A stretch of DNA of 64,000 nucleotides from Opitutia bacterium (GTDB taxonomy: Bacteria > Verrucomicrobiota > Verrucomicrobiia > Opitutales > Opitutaceae), in contig JACPIS010000023.1 of assembly GCA_016187925.1 (NCBI GenBank), positions 1 through 64,000 of the forward strand, read 5' to 3'. Shown piece after piece: positions 54,656-62,839 of this stretch. The translations under genes were made by a program, and so were the position numbers. The first letter of the stretch is position 1. Every line of letters begins with the position of its first letter. The notes under the pieces are model-generated. The model had not been told where the DNA came from. It did not search any database and saw nothing but the letters and a program-made list of their open reading frames with translations.

Positions 54656-55915
54656 ATGGACCGTCTTCAAGGCCTGTTTGGCATCGCGCTCATCCTCGGC
54701 ATCGCCGTCCTCTTCTCGAACAACCGCCGCAAGATCAACCTCCGCCTCGTGCTCAGCGGCATCACGCTGCAGGTGGTGATCGCGCTCCTGATCTTCAAGG
54801 TCGGCCCGGTGGCGCGGTTCTTCCAGGTGCTCGGCCACGCGATGGGCAAGCTCGAGGAGTTCGCCCGGCAGGGCGCGGCCTTCGTCTACGGCGGCATCGG
54901 CGTGCAGCAGGGCGACAAGATCGGCAACTACTTCGCCGGCGGCTTCGTCTTCGCTTTCAACGTCACCGCGACCATCATCCTCGTCTGTGCGCTCGTGGCG
55001 GTGCTCTACCATTTCGGCATCATGCAGCGCGTCGTCGCCCTCATCGCGCGCGCGATGAACGTCGTCATGCGCGTGAGCGGCGCTGAGGCGTTGAGCAACG
55101 TCGCCAGCGTCTTCGTCGGCCAGGTCGAGGCGCAGGTCATGATCCGGCCCTACCTCAACGGCATGACCAACAGCGAGCTCCTCGCCTCGATGAGCGGCTC
55201 GCTCGCCTGCATCGCGGGCGGCATCATGGTGGTTTACGCCAACATGGGCGCGCAGGCCGGCATGGACCTTGCCCCGAAGCTCATCACCGCCTCGCTCATG
55301 GCCGCGCCGGGTGCGCTCGTCATCGCGAAGATCGTTTTCCCGGAGACGCAGGAAAGCCAGACCATGGGCACCGTGAAGCTCGCCGTGAAGAGCGACTACA
55401 GCAACGTCATCGACGCCATCTCCCACGGAGCGGGCGACGGCTTCAAGATCGCGATGAACGTCATCGCCATGCTCATCGGCTTCATCGCGGTCATCGCCTG
55501 CATCGACTGGGTGCTGGTCGGCATCGGGCACCTCTTCAATCCCAACTTCGACCTGACGCTCAACTGGATCTTCGGCCGCATTTTCTACCCGATGGCATGG
55601 GCCATGGGCGTGCCGGGCGCGGACATCAGCAACGTCGCGACACTGCTCGGCCAGAAGCTCACGATCAACGAATTCGTCGCCTTCCAGAGCCTGACCACGA
55701 AGGCCGTGCCGATCGTCACCGACAAGGGCCTGCTCATCCTGAGCATCGCCATCTGCGGCTTCGCCAACTTCAGCAGCGTCGGCATGCAGATCGGCGGCAT
55801 CGGCGCGCTCGTGCCCGAGCGCCGCACCGACCTCGCCAAACTCGGCCTGAAGGCGCTCTTGTGCGGCACGTTGGCCTCGTATCTCTCGGCTACTATCGCC
55901 GGCATCGTCATCTGA
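54656..55915 (+). CDS. nupC: Concentrative nucleoside transporter (NupC/CNT family)
   Basis: A 419-aa multi-spanning importer of nucleosides driven by H+ or Na+. CNT hallmarks: SNVASVFVGQVEAQVMIRPYL scanned as GQVEAQVMIRPY, LACIAGGIMVVYANMGA, MGVPGADISNVATLLGQKLTINEFVAF scanned in parts, and CGFANFSSVGMQIGGIGALVPERR. ATG 54656 is the natural start. Confidence 0.93.
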   Translation: MDRLQGLFGIALILGIAVLFSNNRRKINLRLVLSGITLQVVIALLIFKVGPVARFFQVLGHAMGKLEEFARQGAAFVYGGIGVQQGDKIGNYFAGGFVFAFNVTATIILVCALVAVLYHFGIMQRVVALIARAMNVVMRVSGAEALSNVASVFVGQVEAQVMIRPYLNGMTNSELLASMSGSLACIAGGIMVVYANMGAQAGMDLAPKLITASLMAAPGALVIAKIVFPETQESQTMGTVKLAVKSDYSNVIDAISHGAGDGFKIAMNVIAMLIGFIAVIACIDWVLVGIGHLFNPNFDLTLNWIFGRIFYPMAWAMGVPGADISNVATLLGQKLTINEFVAFQSLTTKAVPIVTDKGLLILSIAICGFANFSSVGMQIGGIGALVPERRTDLAKLGLKALLCGTLASYLSATIAGIVI

Positions 55916-56029
55916 GCGGGCGGCGCCGTTCTGCCGCAAGGGAGGTTTCGCGGTCGGTGCGCGAGGCGTTCTGCGGGTAACTCTTTTCGCGCACCACCGT
56001 CATCTCAGGAACACGGGCCGATTCCTGAC

Positions 56030-56161
56030 ATGACCACTTACGACATATTGCTGGCTGCCGGTGCGATCCTCGCCGCCTTGGCGGTGGGCGCCGTCTGCTG
56101 CGTGGGCCTGATTGTCTGGCTCTCCGGCCGACCGCCGCGGATTCGTACCCCCCACGGCTGA
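56030..56161 (+). CDS. Possible 43-residue membrane microprotein
   Basis: A short ORF with one transmembrane helix (LLAAGAILAALAVGAVCCVG then LIVWLSG) and a basic tail RPPRIRTPHG. The topology is typical of small regulatory membrane proteins. A perfect 7-bp inverted repeat (TCAGGAA 56005-56011, TTCCTGA 56022-56028) lies right before the ATG. No homology is known to me; it may be chance. Confidence 0.4.
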   Translation: MTTYDILLAAGAILAALAVGAVCCVGLIVWLSGRPPRIRTPHG

Positions 56162-56210
56162 CTGCCAGCTTCGGGCTTGGCGCACCGCTGCTCCGGCGTA
56201 GGCTGACGGG

Positions 56211-56738
56211 ATGGACGTTCAGCAAAGACTGGCGCGTTTTCTCGGCAAAAAGCCGCGCACGGCGGACGCGACCTTCGTGGCGCCCAACGCGACGGTGCTC
56301 GGCGACGTGACGCTCGGTCCGCGCAGCAGTGTGTGGTATGGCTGCGTGCTGCGCGGCGACATCAACTCCATCGAGATCGGGGAGGGGACCAACATTCAGG
56401 ATCTCACGATGGTCCACCTGGCCGATGATTACGGCGTGCGGGTCGGGCGCTACACCACGGTCGGACACGGTGCCATCATCCATGCCTGCGAGATCGGCGA
56501 CGAATGCCTCATCGGCATGGGCGCGACCATTCTCGATGGGGCGAAGATCGGCGACCGCTGCATCGTTGGCGCCAACTCCCTGGTCACGCAGAAATTCACC
56601 GCGCCGCCCGGTTCGATGATCCTCGGTTCGCCGGCGAAAGTCGTGCGCGCGCTCACCGCCGAGGAGCAGGCGGGCCTCCGCCGCTGGGCGGAGAAATACA
56701 TCGAGGTCGCCCAGGCCCACGCGGCCCTGGCCCGCTGA
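56211..56738 (+). CDS. Gamma-class carbonic anhydrase-like hexapeptide-repeat protein
   Basis: A 175-aa left-handed beta-helix protein (YrdA/PaaY/Cam-like). Zinc-ligand His residues are in MVHLADDYGV and VGHGAIIHACEIG, and the hexapeptide pattern continues through LIGMGATILDGAKIGDRCIVGANSLV. It probably forms a trimer. Carbonic anhydrase activity is plausible but not universal in this group. Confidence 0.9.
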   Translation: MDVQQRLARFLGKKPRTADATFVAPNATVLGDVTLGPRSSVWYGCVLRGDINSIEIGEGTNIQDLTMVHLADDYGVRVGRYTTVGHGAIIHACEIGDECLIGMGATILDGAKIGDRCIVGANSLVTQKFTAPPGSMILGSPAKVVRALTAEEQAGLRRWAEKYIEVAQAHAALAR

Positions 56739-56773
56739 GCCGGCTGCGTCCGGCCGCGCGGGGTTTCGGCCAA

Positions 56774-56832
56774 GAAATGCGGAGCGCGCCCCCGGGCGGC
56801 GGCAGTATCCTGCGGGCAACCAAGGAGCTCGT
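56774..56832 (+). promoter_or_regulatory. Leader shared with the DUF2934 gene (copy A)
   Basis: The region before the DUF2892 gene contains GAAATGCG, then GGCGGCAGTATCC, then CAACCAAGGAG and ATGAAAAC. The same blocks in the same order occur before the DUF2934 gene at 61437-61493. The middle block (consensus GGYGGYAGWATMC) may be a promoter or regulator site. Confidence 0.5.
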
Positions 56833-57042
56833 ATGAAAACAAATCTCGGCTCGATCGATGTGGGAATCCGTTACGTCCTCGGCTGCGCGATCCTGTTCTG
56901 GGGCGTGCATCAGGAAACCTGGTGGGGCCTGCTCGGCCTGGTGCCGTTGCTGACGGCGATCATCGGATTCTGTCCGCTCTATCTGCCGCTCCACTTGGAC
57001 ACGACCGCCTACGACCACGCTCACCGCGACGATTCCAACTGA
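56833..57042 (+). CDS. DUF2892-family small membrane protein
   Basis: A 69-aa inner-membrane protein (IDVGIRYVLGCAILFWGVHQ and WWGLLGLVPLLTAIIGFCPLY; two helices) of the YgaP-tail-like DUF2892 family. The AAGGAG site 8 bp before ATG 56833 is strong. The 3' end overlaps the convergent folA by 22 bp. Confidence 0.88.
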   Translation: MKTNLGSIDVGIRYVLGCAILFWGVHQETWWGLLGLVPLLTAIIGFCPLYLPLHLDTTAYDHAHRDDSN

Positions 57043-57548
57043 GCTATCGTGAACCGGTAATTCGCGTCGCGGCCCTCCCGCCGCCAGGCTTCGCGCCACG
57101 GCAGGTGCCGCCATTCGGGGAAATGGACGTCGCCGGCCACCTCGGCGTGCACCAGTGTCAACAGCAGGCGGTCGGCCAGCGGCAGGGTCTCCTCGAAAAC
57201 CCTCTGCCCGCCGCAGATCATGATGTCGCCCGGCAGACGCTGGGCGAGAGCCAGCGCCGCGGGCACGTTGCCCGCCACTTGCACCCACTGCGCGGCGTCC
57301 GGACCAAAACGCTCGAGCGCACCCGCCCGGATCCGCTCCGGTTGCGAGCTGATGACGACCGCCCGCCGACCCTCGCGCAGCACTCCCGGCCAGCTCTCGA
57401 AACAGATGCGGCCGAGCACGCAGACGTGCCCCGCCGTCCGCTCGTGAAACCACGCCACGTCCTCGGCGATGTGCCACGGCAGCTGGCCGGCGCGGCCGAT
57501 GACGCGGTTCTCGGCGCAGGCGACGATGAGGTTGAGCGGCTTGGCCAT
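57021..57548 (-). CDS. folA: Dihydrofolate reductase
   Basis: NADPH-dependent reduction of dihydrofolate, 175 aa. LNLIVACAENRVIGRAGQLPW (read to the Pro-Trp), the catalytic acidic residue in HIAEDVAWF, LGRICFESWPG, and GDIMICGGQRVFEETLPLAD are typical. ATG 57548. Confidence 0.94.
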   Translation of the reverse strand: MAKPLNLIVACAENRVIGRAGQLPWHIAEDVAWFHERTAGHVCVLGRICFESWPGVLREGRRAVVISSQPERIRAGALERFGPDAAQWVQVAGNVPAALALAQRLPGDIMICGGQRVFEETLPLADRLLLTLVHAEVAGDVHFPEWRHLPWREAWRREGRDANYRFTIAQLESSR

Positions 57549-57708
57549 CAGGACCTTGGGACAGCCGAGCTTCCCCCGGGCCTCCCCGGCGGCAAGCGCA
57601 ATCCCGCGGGGAAATAAGGCTCACTTGGCGCCCGAAAAGCCGGGGCACTACCCCGGGAGCCGGCCCGAGTCCTCTTGTCATAAACGGCCCGGTGGGTATC
57701 TCAGGCGC

Positions 57709-58803
57709 ATGATTATCGGAGTCCCCAAAGAAATTAAGATCGGTGAGAAGCGCGTTTCCATGACCCCCAGCCTTTGCCGCCGCGTCACCGCGCTCGGCGC
57801 CAAGGTGCTCATGGAAAAGAACGCGGGCCTGACGGCCGGCTTCATCGACGCTGAATACAAGGCCGCGGGCGCGACCTTCGCCGCCTCCGCCGCCAAGGTC
57901 TGGAAGAGCGCCGACATGATTCTCAAGGTCAAGGAGCCGCTCGAGGCCGAATACGCCCTCATGCAGCAGGGCCAGACGATCTTCACCTACCTGCACCTCG
58001 CCGCCGGCCCCAAGCTCGCCACCGAGCTCTGCAAGAAAGGCATCCTCGGCATCGCCTACGAAACGGTCGAGGGCAACGACGGCTCCTTCCCGCTGCTCAA
58101 GCCCATGTCGCACATCGCCGGCCGCCTCTCGATCCAGGTCGGCGCGTATTTCCTCCAGTCGCAGGTCGGCGGCTCCGGCGTGCTGCTCGGCGGCATCCCC
58201 GGCACGATGCCCGGCCACGTGGTCGTCGTCGGCGCCGGCAACTCCGGCGCGCACGCCGTGCGCATGGCCGCCGGCATGGGCGCGCGCGTCACCGTGCTCG
58301 ACCTCGACACCCGCAAGCTCGAGGTCATGGACCAGGAATATCGCGGCAAGGTCGTCACCCTCGTGGCCAACCCCGCCAACATCGAGGCGGAGGTCGCCGA
58401 CGCGGACCTCGTCATCGGCGCCGTGCTCATCCCCGCCGCCAAGGCCCCGACCGTCGTCACCAAGAAAATGGTCAAACAGATGCGCCCCGGCTCCGTCATC
58501 GTCGACATCGCCATCGACCAGGGCGGGTGCGTCGAGGGCATCAAGTACACTTCGCACGAGAAGCCCGTCTACCAGGAGTTCGGCGTCAACCACTACGCGG
58601 TGCCCAACATGCCTGCGCTGGTCGGCCGCACTTCCACGATGGGCCTCACGCAGGCCACTGAGCCCTACGTCGCCATGATCGTGCAGAAGGGCGTCGAGCG
58701 CGCGCTCGCAGAGCACAAGGGCCTCGCTCGCGGCGTCAACACCCGCGCCGGCCGCATCGTCTACGACGAGGTCGCCAAAGCCGTCGGCTTCGACCGCGTC
58801 TGA
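57709..58803 (+). CDS. ald: Alanine dehydrogenase
   Basis: Interconverts L-alanine and pyruvate plus ammonia with NAD. The 364-aa protein has MIIGVPKEIKIGEKRVSMTP at the start, the catalytic Lys in DMILKVKEPLEAEY, His in FTYLHLAAGP, and the NAD-binding fold VVVVGAGNSGAHAVRMAAGMGA scanned in parts. ATG 57709 was chosen over the long upstream frame. A strong terminator follows. Confidence 0.96.
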   Translation: MIIGVPKEIKIGEKRVSMTPSLCRRVTALGAKVLMEKNAGLTAGFIDAEYKAAGATFAASAAKVWKSADMILKVKEPLEAEYALMQQGQTIFTYLHLAAGPKLATELCKKGILGIAYETVEGNDGSFPLLKPMSHIAGRLSIQVGAYFLQSQVGGSGVLLGGIPGTMPGHVVVVGAGNSGAHAVRMAAGMGARVTVLDLDTRKLEVMDQEYRGKVVTLVANPANIEAEVADADLVIGAVLIPAAKAPTVVTKKMVKQMRPGSVIVDIAIDQGGCVEGIKYTSHEKPVYQEFGVNHYAVPNMPALVGRTSTMGLTQATEPYVAMIVQKGVERALAEHKGLARGVNTRAGRIVYDEVAKAVGFDRV

Positions 58804-58850
58804 GTGGGCGCGGGTCGCCTTGCCGGCTTCCGCACTTCGAAAAATCCTCC

Positions 58851-58880
58851 GCCCGGCGCCTCACCGCGCCGGGCTTTTTT
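58851..58880 (+). terminator. Terminator after ald
   Basis: A 9-bp stem GCCCGGCGC (58851-58859) / GCGCCGGGC (58866-58874), 6-nt loop, followed by TTTTTT; 47 bp after the ald stop. Confidence 0.9.
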
Positions 58881-58946
58881 GTTTGCCGGGATTTGGTCGG
58901 GCCCGGCATGTTCGCCGGCGCGGGCCGCCAACCTCCTCTTCGTTCC

Positions 58947-59045
58947 ATGCATCGTTTGCTCTTCCTGCCGACCGGCTGGGCGGCCCTTTTCATCGCGTTG
59001 TGCGTGGCGCAGTTGTCCGCGCCACGCAGCCTTGCCGCCCCTGAG
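58947..59045 (+). pseudogene. Detached signal-peptide exon of the gene split at 59046
   Basis: ATG 58947 begins MHRLLFLPTGWAALFIALCV, continuing to a likely cleavage site after SLAA, and then PE at the edge of the inserted element. This frame runs on into the element and stops at 59147. The body of the gene continues at 59209 in a frame shifted by one. Removing 59046-59208 joins the two in one ORF of 533 aa. Confidence 0.75.
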
Positions 59046-59208
59046 CCGGACTCATTCAGTGAGGTCGTTGAAAATCGGGTGAAGTTTCGTGCAAGTCGTT
59101 CACACGCAGGTTCAATTTTGTCGAAACGCCTACTGCTATGCAGTTGAACTGGATGGTTCAGACGACCTGCGAATCAGATTCCCTTTCAACTGCATGAGTC
59201 CGGCTGAG
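59041..59208. mobile_element. MITE-like insertion with 5-bp target duplication
   Basis: The element spans 59046-59203 (158 bp). Its ends are a 15-bp inverted repeat with one mismatch (CCGGACTCATTCAGT at the left; ACTGCATGAGTCCGG at the right). CTGAG is duplicated on both sides (59041-59045, 59204-59208). The interior is AT-richer than the surroundings, has further internal inverted repeats (GAGGTCGT / ACGACCT-type), and encodes no transposase. It splits the surrounding gene. Confidence 0.8.
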
Positions 59209-60711
59209 CAATTTCCGGGGCTCGACGCCAAGTGGCGGGTGTATCGCACGCCGGATTTCGAGCTCTTCAGCCGGGCCTCCGAAGGCGGCTCGCGCAATCT
59301 TCTCCGCAACCTCGAGGTGATGCGCGCCGTGTTTTTCCAGTTCCTCGAACTGTCGCCGCGCGATCCGACGGAGGTTTCCATCTACTTTTTCAAGTCGGGC
59401 AGCCACTTTCAGGCGTATGCCTCGCCCGACTACCACCTCGGCAAGGACTATTACTTGATTGGCGAATACCGTAAGTTTCCGGATCGCGACGTGATAACCC
59501 TGTCACCGGAGGAGGGGCTGGAGGCCTCGCGCTGGATCGTTTACTCGAATCTCGCCCGGAGCCTCCTGCTGACGACGGGTGGTCGCGGACCCTCCTGGCT
59601 CCGCCAAGGACTCGGGATGTTCTTCGGCACGTTCGATTGTTCCGGCGATCGCGTGTTGTTGGGCGAACCCGACGCGCTGCGCCGGCGCTTGGTGAGCGAG
59701 AATCCCACGATGGACGTCGAACAGCTCTTTGTGGTGGAGGAGGGCCTGTCGGCCGTCCCGGCTCAAGATGCGACCAACCTCTTTCACGCGAAATCGTGGG
59801 TACTGCTCCACTACTGGTATTGCGGCCAGACGGAGGTGCCGCTGACGGCGGTCAACCGCTTCGTGCGCTTTGTACTCGATCCGCGCCATGCCGACGACCC
59901 CGCGCAGGTCCGGGCGGCGTTCCAGGACGCGTTCAAGATGGATTACGCGGAGATGAACCGCCGCGTCGCGCGCTACATGCGCAAGGGCCGTTTCACCGCC
60001 AAGCGCCTGCCGTTTCCCACCGTCGCCGCCGCGGACACCTATCCCGTGCGGGCGCTCGATCCGACCGAGATGCGCGAGCGGCTCGCTGAGCTGCTCCTGC
60101 GCACGCGCCGTGATCCCGCGGCGAAATTCGTGCTGCTCGACGCCATGCACGGCCCGCGTGCAGCCCGCGCCGCGGAAGCGCTGGGGAACGAGGCCGCGGG
60201 AGACCGGGACGACCGTCTTGCGCAAGACTACTGGATGCGGGCCATCGACGCTGGCACGACCAACAGCGCCGTGCTGAGTCTTGTTGCACGGATGGAGTTC
60301 GCCCGCTGGTTCGCGAACTTTGACTACTACTTCCGCCTGTCTGCGAACAAGACGGCGGAGCTGCGCGAATTGCTGGCGCGGTGCATCGCGCAGGCTCCCG
60401 ACCACCTTGAATACTACGAGATGCTGGCCTGGATCGAATCCGCTGCGCCGGAGCCGTTCATTCCGAACGTGAACCTGGTGCAGGTGAAATTCCCCTCCCT
60501 GTCGAACCCGGCGCGCACCCTGGTGCCTCTGGCTCTGATCCGTGCGCGCGTCGGCGACCGGGTCGCCGCGAAGAATCTGCTCGCCGAGATCGACCGCGCG
60601 TCACCCGGCAAGGACATCGCCGAGGTCGTCAAAAGCATCCAGCTGATCATGGAACGCGAGGACGATCTGGCGTCGCCGGCCGCCGATCGACCCCAGGACG
60701 CGCCGCGTTGA
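59194..60711 (+). CDS. Degenerate peptidase-MA-like (DUF1570-type) protein, 5' end replaced by insertion
   Basis: An ORF of 505 aa if it starts at ATG 59194 inside the right end of the inserted element (a longer frame begins at 59089, within it). Native sequence begins at QFPGLDAKWRVY. Residues about 15-210 resemble gluzincin 'peptidase MA-like'/DUF1570 domains (WRVYRTPDFELFS, VSIYFFKSGSHFQAY), but where HExxH is expected the sequence is YSNLARSLL, and PSWLRQGLGMFFG has Gln for the usual Glu, so catalysis is unlikely. The C-terminal half is helical and TPR-like. Without its signal peptide the product would be mislocalized; probably a disrupted gene. Confidence 0.65.
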   Translation: MSPAEQFPGLDAKWRVYRTPDFELFSRASEGGSRNLLRNLEVMRAVFFQFLELSPRDPTEVSIYFFKSGSHFQAYASPDYHLGKDYYLIGEYRKFPDRDVITLSPEEGLEASRWIVYSNLARSLLLTTGGRGPSWLRQGLGMFFGTFDCSGDRVLLGEPDALRRRLVSENPTMDVEQLFVVEEGLSAVPAQDATNLFHAKSWVLLHYWYCGQTEVPLTAVNRFVRFVLDPRHADDPAQVRAAFQDAFKMDYAEMNRRVARYMRKGRFTAKRLPFPTVAAADTYPVRALDPTEMRERLAELLLRTRRDPAAKFVLLDAMHGPRAARAAEALGNEAAGDRDDRLAQDYWMRAIDAGTTNSAVLSLVARMEFARWFANFDYYFRLSANKTAELRELLARCIAQAPDHLEYYEMLAWIESAAPEPFIPNVNLVQVKFPSLSNPARTLVPLALIRARVGDRVAAKNLLAEIDRASPGKDIAEVVKSIQLIMEREDDLASPAADRPQDAPR

Positions 60712-60742
60712 GCAGGCTATGTCCGCCTGACCTCTCCGACTG

Positions 60743-60769
60743 AAAAAAGGCCGGCGCGAGGCCGGCCTT
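60743..60769 (-). terminator. Terminator after the cyclophilin gene
   Basis: Stem AAGGCCGG (60747-60754) / CCGGCCTT (60762-60769), followed on the minus strand by TTTTTT. It lies 34 bp beyond the stop of the 60803 gene. Confidence 0.85.
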
Positions 60770-60802
60770 GAGAGGAGTGGGGCTGGTTTTCGCTGTAGCA
60801 GG

Positions 60803-61324
60803 TCAGACCCCCACGATCTTCACGCTCTCGATCTCGATGCGGTCGATCGGGGTGCTCTTCTCGCCGCCACCGCCGCCCTTGGTCGGGACCGTGGCGATGC
60901 GCTCGAGCACGTCGTCGCCAGCGGTCAGCTGGCCGAACGCCGTGTACTGGCGGTCGAGGAAGCGGGCGTCGCCGTGGCAGATAAAAAATTGCGAGCCGGC
61001 GCTGTCCGGGTGCTGCGAGCGCGCCATCGAGATGACGCCGCGCACGTGCGGCTTGGCGTTGAACTCCGCCTTCACCTTCCAGCCGGGGCCGCCCGTGCCG
61101 GGCATGCCGGTCTGACCGGCCTTGGTGTTGGGGCAGCCGCCCTGGACCATGAAACCCTTGATGATGCGGTGGAAGGCCGTGCCGTCATAAAAGCCCTCGC
61201 GCGCGAGCTTCTTGAAATTCTCGACGGTCTTCGGCGCCACGTCGGGCCAGAAGGCGAGGGTCATCTCGCCGTAGCTGGTCTTGATCACGGCGACTTCGTT
61301 GGGGGTGGCGGTTTCGTTGCTCAT
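60803..61324 (-). CDS. Peptidyl-prolyl cis-trans isomerase (cyclophilin)
   Basis: A 173-aa cytoplasmic cyclophilin without signal peptide. DGTAFHRIIKGFMVQGGCP, the active-site Arg in FHRII, GVISMARSQHPDSAGSQFFI and FGQLTAGDDVLERI are typical. Accelerates proline isomerization in protein folding. Confidence 0.95.
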   Translation of the reverse strand: MSNETATPNEVAVIKTSYGEMTLAFWPDVAPKTVENFKKLAREGFYDGTAFHRIIKGFMVQGGCPNTKAGQTGMPGTGGPGWKVKAEFNAKPHVRGVISMARSQHPDSAGSQFFICHGDARFLDRQYTAFGQLTAGDDVLERIATVPTKGGGGGEKSTPIDRIEIESVKIVGV

Positions 61325-61436
61325 GGTTGGCCAAAAAGGCCCGGCCGGCGTCCCGCCGCAAGAACCAAAATCCCCGGGGCACCGTCCTTTGCCCGGTCAC
61401 AAGATATGCGTGAAGTCCGGGTTTTCGATAAGCCAC

Positions 61437-61493
61437 GAAATGCGTAGTCCCTGCCCGGAACGGTGGTAGAATACCGCCAACCAAGGAGGCCTT
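61437..61493 (+). promoter_or_regulatory. Leader shared with the DUF2892 gene (copy B)
   Basis: GAAATGCG, GGTGGTAGAATACC, CAACCAAGGAGG and ATGAAAAC occur in the same order and nearly the same spacing as at 56774-56832. The AAGGAGG ribosome binding site is unusually strong for this window. Confidence 0.5.
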
Positions 61494-61715
61494 ATGAAAA
61501 CTCGCGAACACCGTGAGAGAACCGGCGCCAATCGCGCCGAGGAGAAAGTCCGCCGCCAGGCCTATTTTCTGTGGCAGCAATCGGGTTGCCCGGCAGGCCA
61601 CGAGCTCGACCACTGGCTGGCCGCCAAGGAAATCGTCCAGCACCGGATCGACGAGGCCCAGGCCCACCGTCAGCAGCGCGAACGCGAAGTCGAACTCGTC
61701 GGCGAACCCAACTGA
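61494..61715 (+). CDS. DUF2934 domain protein
   Basis: A 73-aa highly charged protein. The DUF2934 pattern is VRRQAYFLWQQSGCPAGHEL followed by DHWLAAKEIV. Function unknown; family members often accompany stress-related genes. Followed after 4 bp by a 61-aa ORF. Confidence 0.88.
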   Translation: MKTREHRERTGANRAEEKVRRQAYFLWQQSGCPAGHELDHWLAAKEIVQHRIDEAQAHRQQREREVELVGEPN

Positions 61716-61719
61716 TCCC

Positions 61720-61905
61720 ATGCCCAGAAAAATCCACAACGTTTCCCAGCTGCAGTCGTTCCAGACCATTGCGCACACGCTGTCGGAGCACGAACGCGAT
61801 CCCCGGCACCGGTTCCATGCGCGCTGCGCTCAGGCCGACCAGCGGCAGATCGTGTCCGCCGGCGCCCGCCTGCAGCGCATGCGCGGCCGCAGCCACATGG
61901 GCTGA
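61720..61905 (+). CDS. Small hypothetical protein downstream of DUF2934
   Basis: A 61-aa His/Arg-rich ORF (MPRKIHNVSQLQSFQTIAHT start; RMRGRSHMG end) that I do not recognize. The 4-bp gap to the DUF2934 gene suggests co-transcription. No membrane or signal segment. Confidence 0.5.
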   Translation: MPRKIHNVSQLQSFQTIAHTLSEHERDPRHRFHARCAQADQRQIVSAGARLQRMRGRSHMG

Positions 61906-61947
61906 AGGCTCGGTGAACCTCCTGTCGCGGAGAACGCGCGTAGGGCC

Positions 61948-62292
61948 TCACCTCGCGTGAGGCCGGCGAGCTTCATGGCGCTCTTCAAAGCTGAAACGAT
62001 TCCTCTTTTTCATCAACTTTCGAAAAGCTAGGGAAAGCAGGGCGACTGCGCTGACGAAAACTGGGAGCAGCGATACAAATGTAAACCAGCTTGGATGCCG
62101 GAATGAGCCGTCCTGAACGGCCTCGTACGCGACCCAGCCTCCGATGAGGGTGGAACTACAGGCTGCAACCCAAACCCATTTCTTCACTTCTCGTCTCATT
62201 GCACCCACGCAAGCAACTGCACCGAGGATCATCGACAGCGGCAGTGCAGTCCAAAACAAAACGATCAGACTAAAGTCGATGTGTGCTAGCAT
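61948..62292 (-). CDS. Low-GC integral membrane protein of unknown function
   Basis: A 114-aa protein with three hydrophobic segments (LIVLFWTALPLSMILGAVAC; WVWVAACSSTLIGGWVAYEA; FTFVSLLPVFVSAVALLSLA) and a basic tail. Base composition is clearly lower in GC than the neighbours, and codon choice differs, suggesting transfer. It begins 12 bp after the gene at 62305. The last codons run into a palindromic element copy (about 61938-61965). Confidence 0.65.
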   Translation of the reverse strand: MLAHIDFSLIVLFWTALPLSMILGAVACVGAMRREVKKWVWVAACSSTLIGGWVAYEAVQDGSFRHPSWFTFVSLLPVFVSAVALLSLAFRKLMKKRNRFSFEERHEARRPHAR

Positions 62293-62304
62293 GTTGCCGA
62301 ACGC

Positions 62305-62760
62305 TCAAGATGAGCCACGGCCGAAGGCCGTTGGCTCTGGCGAGTGGTCCGTTTTCTTCTTCAAAGTGAACTTAAGCCAAGTCGGCTTTTCGAGAAGCGG
62401 CGGCAGCTCCAATTCCGATCTTAAATCATTCCGGAGGCTTTTCATCAGTTCATCTAAATCTGCGGTCTGCCTAGCAGCAAATTCTTCAGTGAACTTTCGG
62501 ACCAAACTAATCTGCTCTTGCGTGCCGAAAAGATAAACGTCGGCCACTGCCTCCTCTACTTCTTTGGCCATCGGTGTGACTTCACCGTCGAGCACAGTAC
62601 GTGCAAACGTCCGACAAGCCTTTGCTAGGTATTGGACGCGAAGCTCTCTTGCTTTGTTTTTCTTTTCGCGTTGCAGAGTGAGACGATGGACCGCTAGCCA
62701 TCCGAGTGCGGTAATGAGGCCCGCAATCGCAACAGGAAGTAAGATGGTCCAGAGGTTCAT
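62305..62760 (-). CDS. Low-GC membrane-anchored protein of unknown function
   Basis: A 151-aa protein with one N-terminal helix (LWTILLPVAIAGLITALGWL) and a charged helical, probably coiled domain (LQREKKNKARELRVQYLAKA and following). Composition matches its downstream neighbour at 61948, not the rest of the window. Its last codons form a hairpin CCAACGGCC-TTC-GGCCGTGG that resembles part of an integron attC site. Confidence 0.65.
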   Translation of the reverse strand: MNLWTILLPVAIAGLITALGWLAVHRLTLQREKKNKARELRVQYLAKACRTFARTVLDGEVTPMAKEVEEAVADVYLFGTQEQISLVRKFTEEFAARQTADLDELMKSLRNDLRSELELPPLLEKPTWLKFTLKKKTDHSPEPTAFGRGSS

Positions 62761-62839
62761 TCTTTGCCGAAGTTTTGATCGGACTACCCTGATTTGACGG
62801 ACAATAGTCGGGGTTGGTGGTTGGGGTCCGTGAGAAAAC

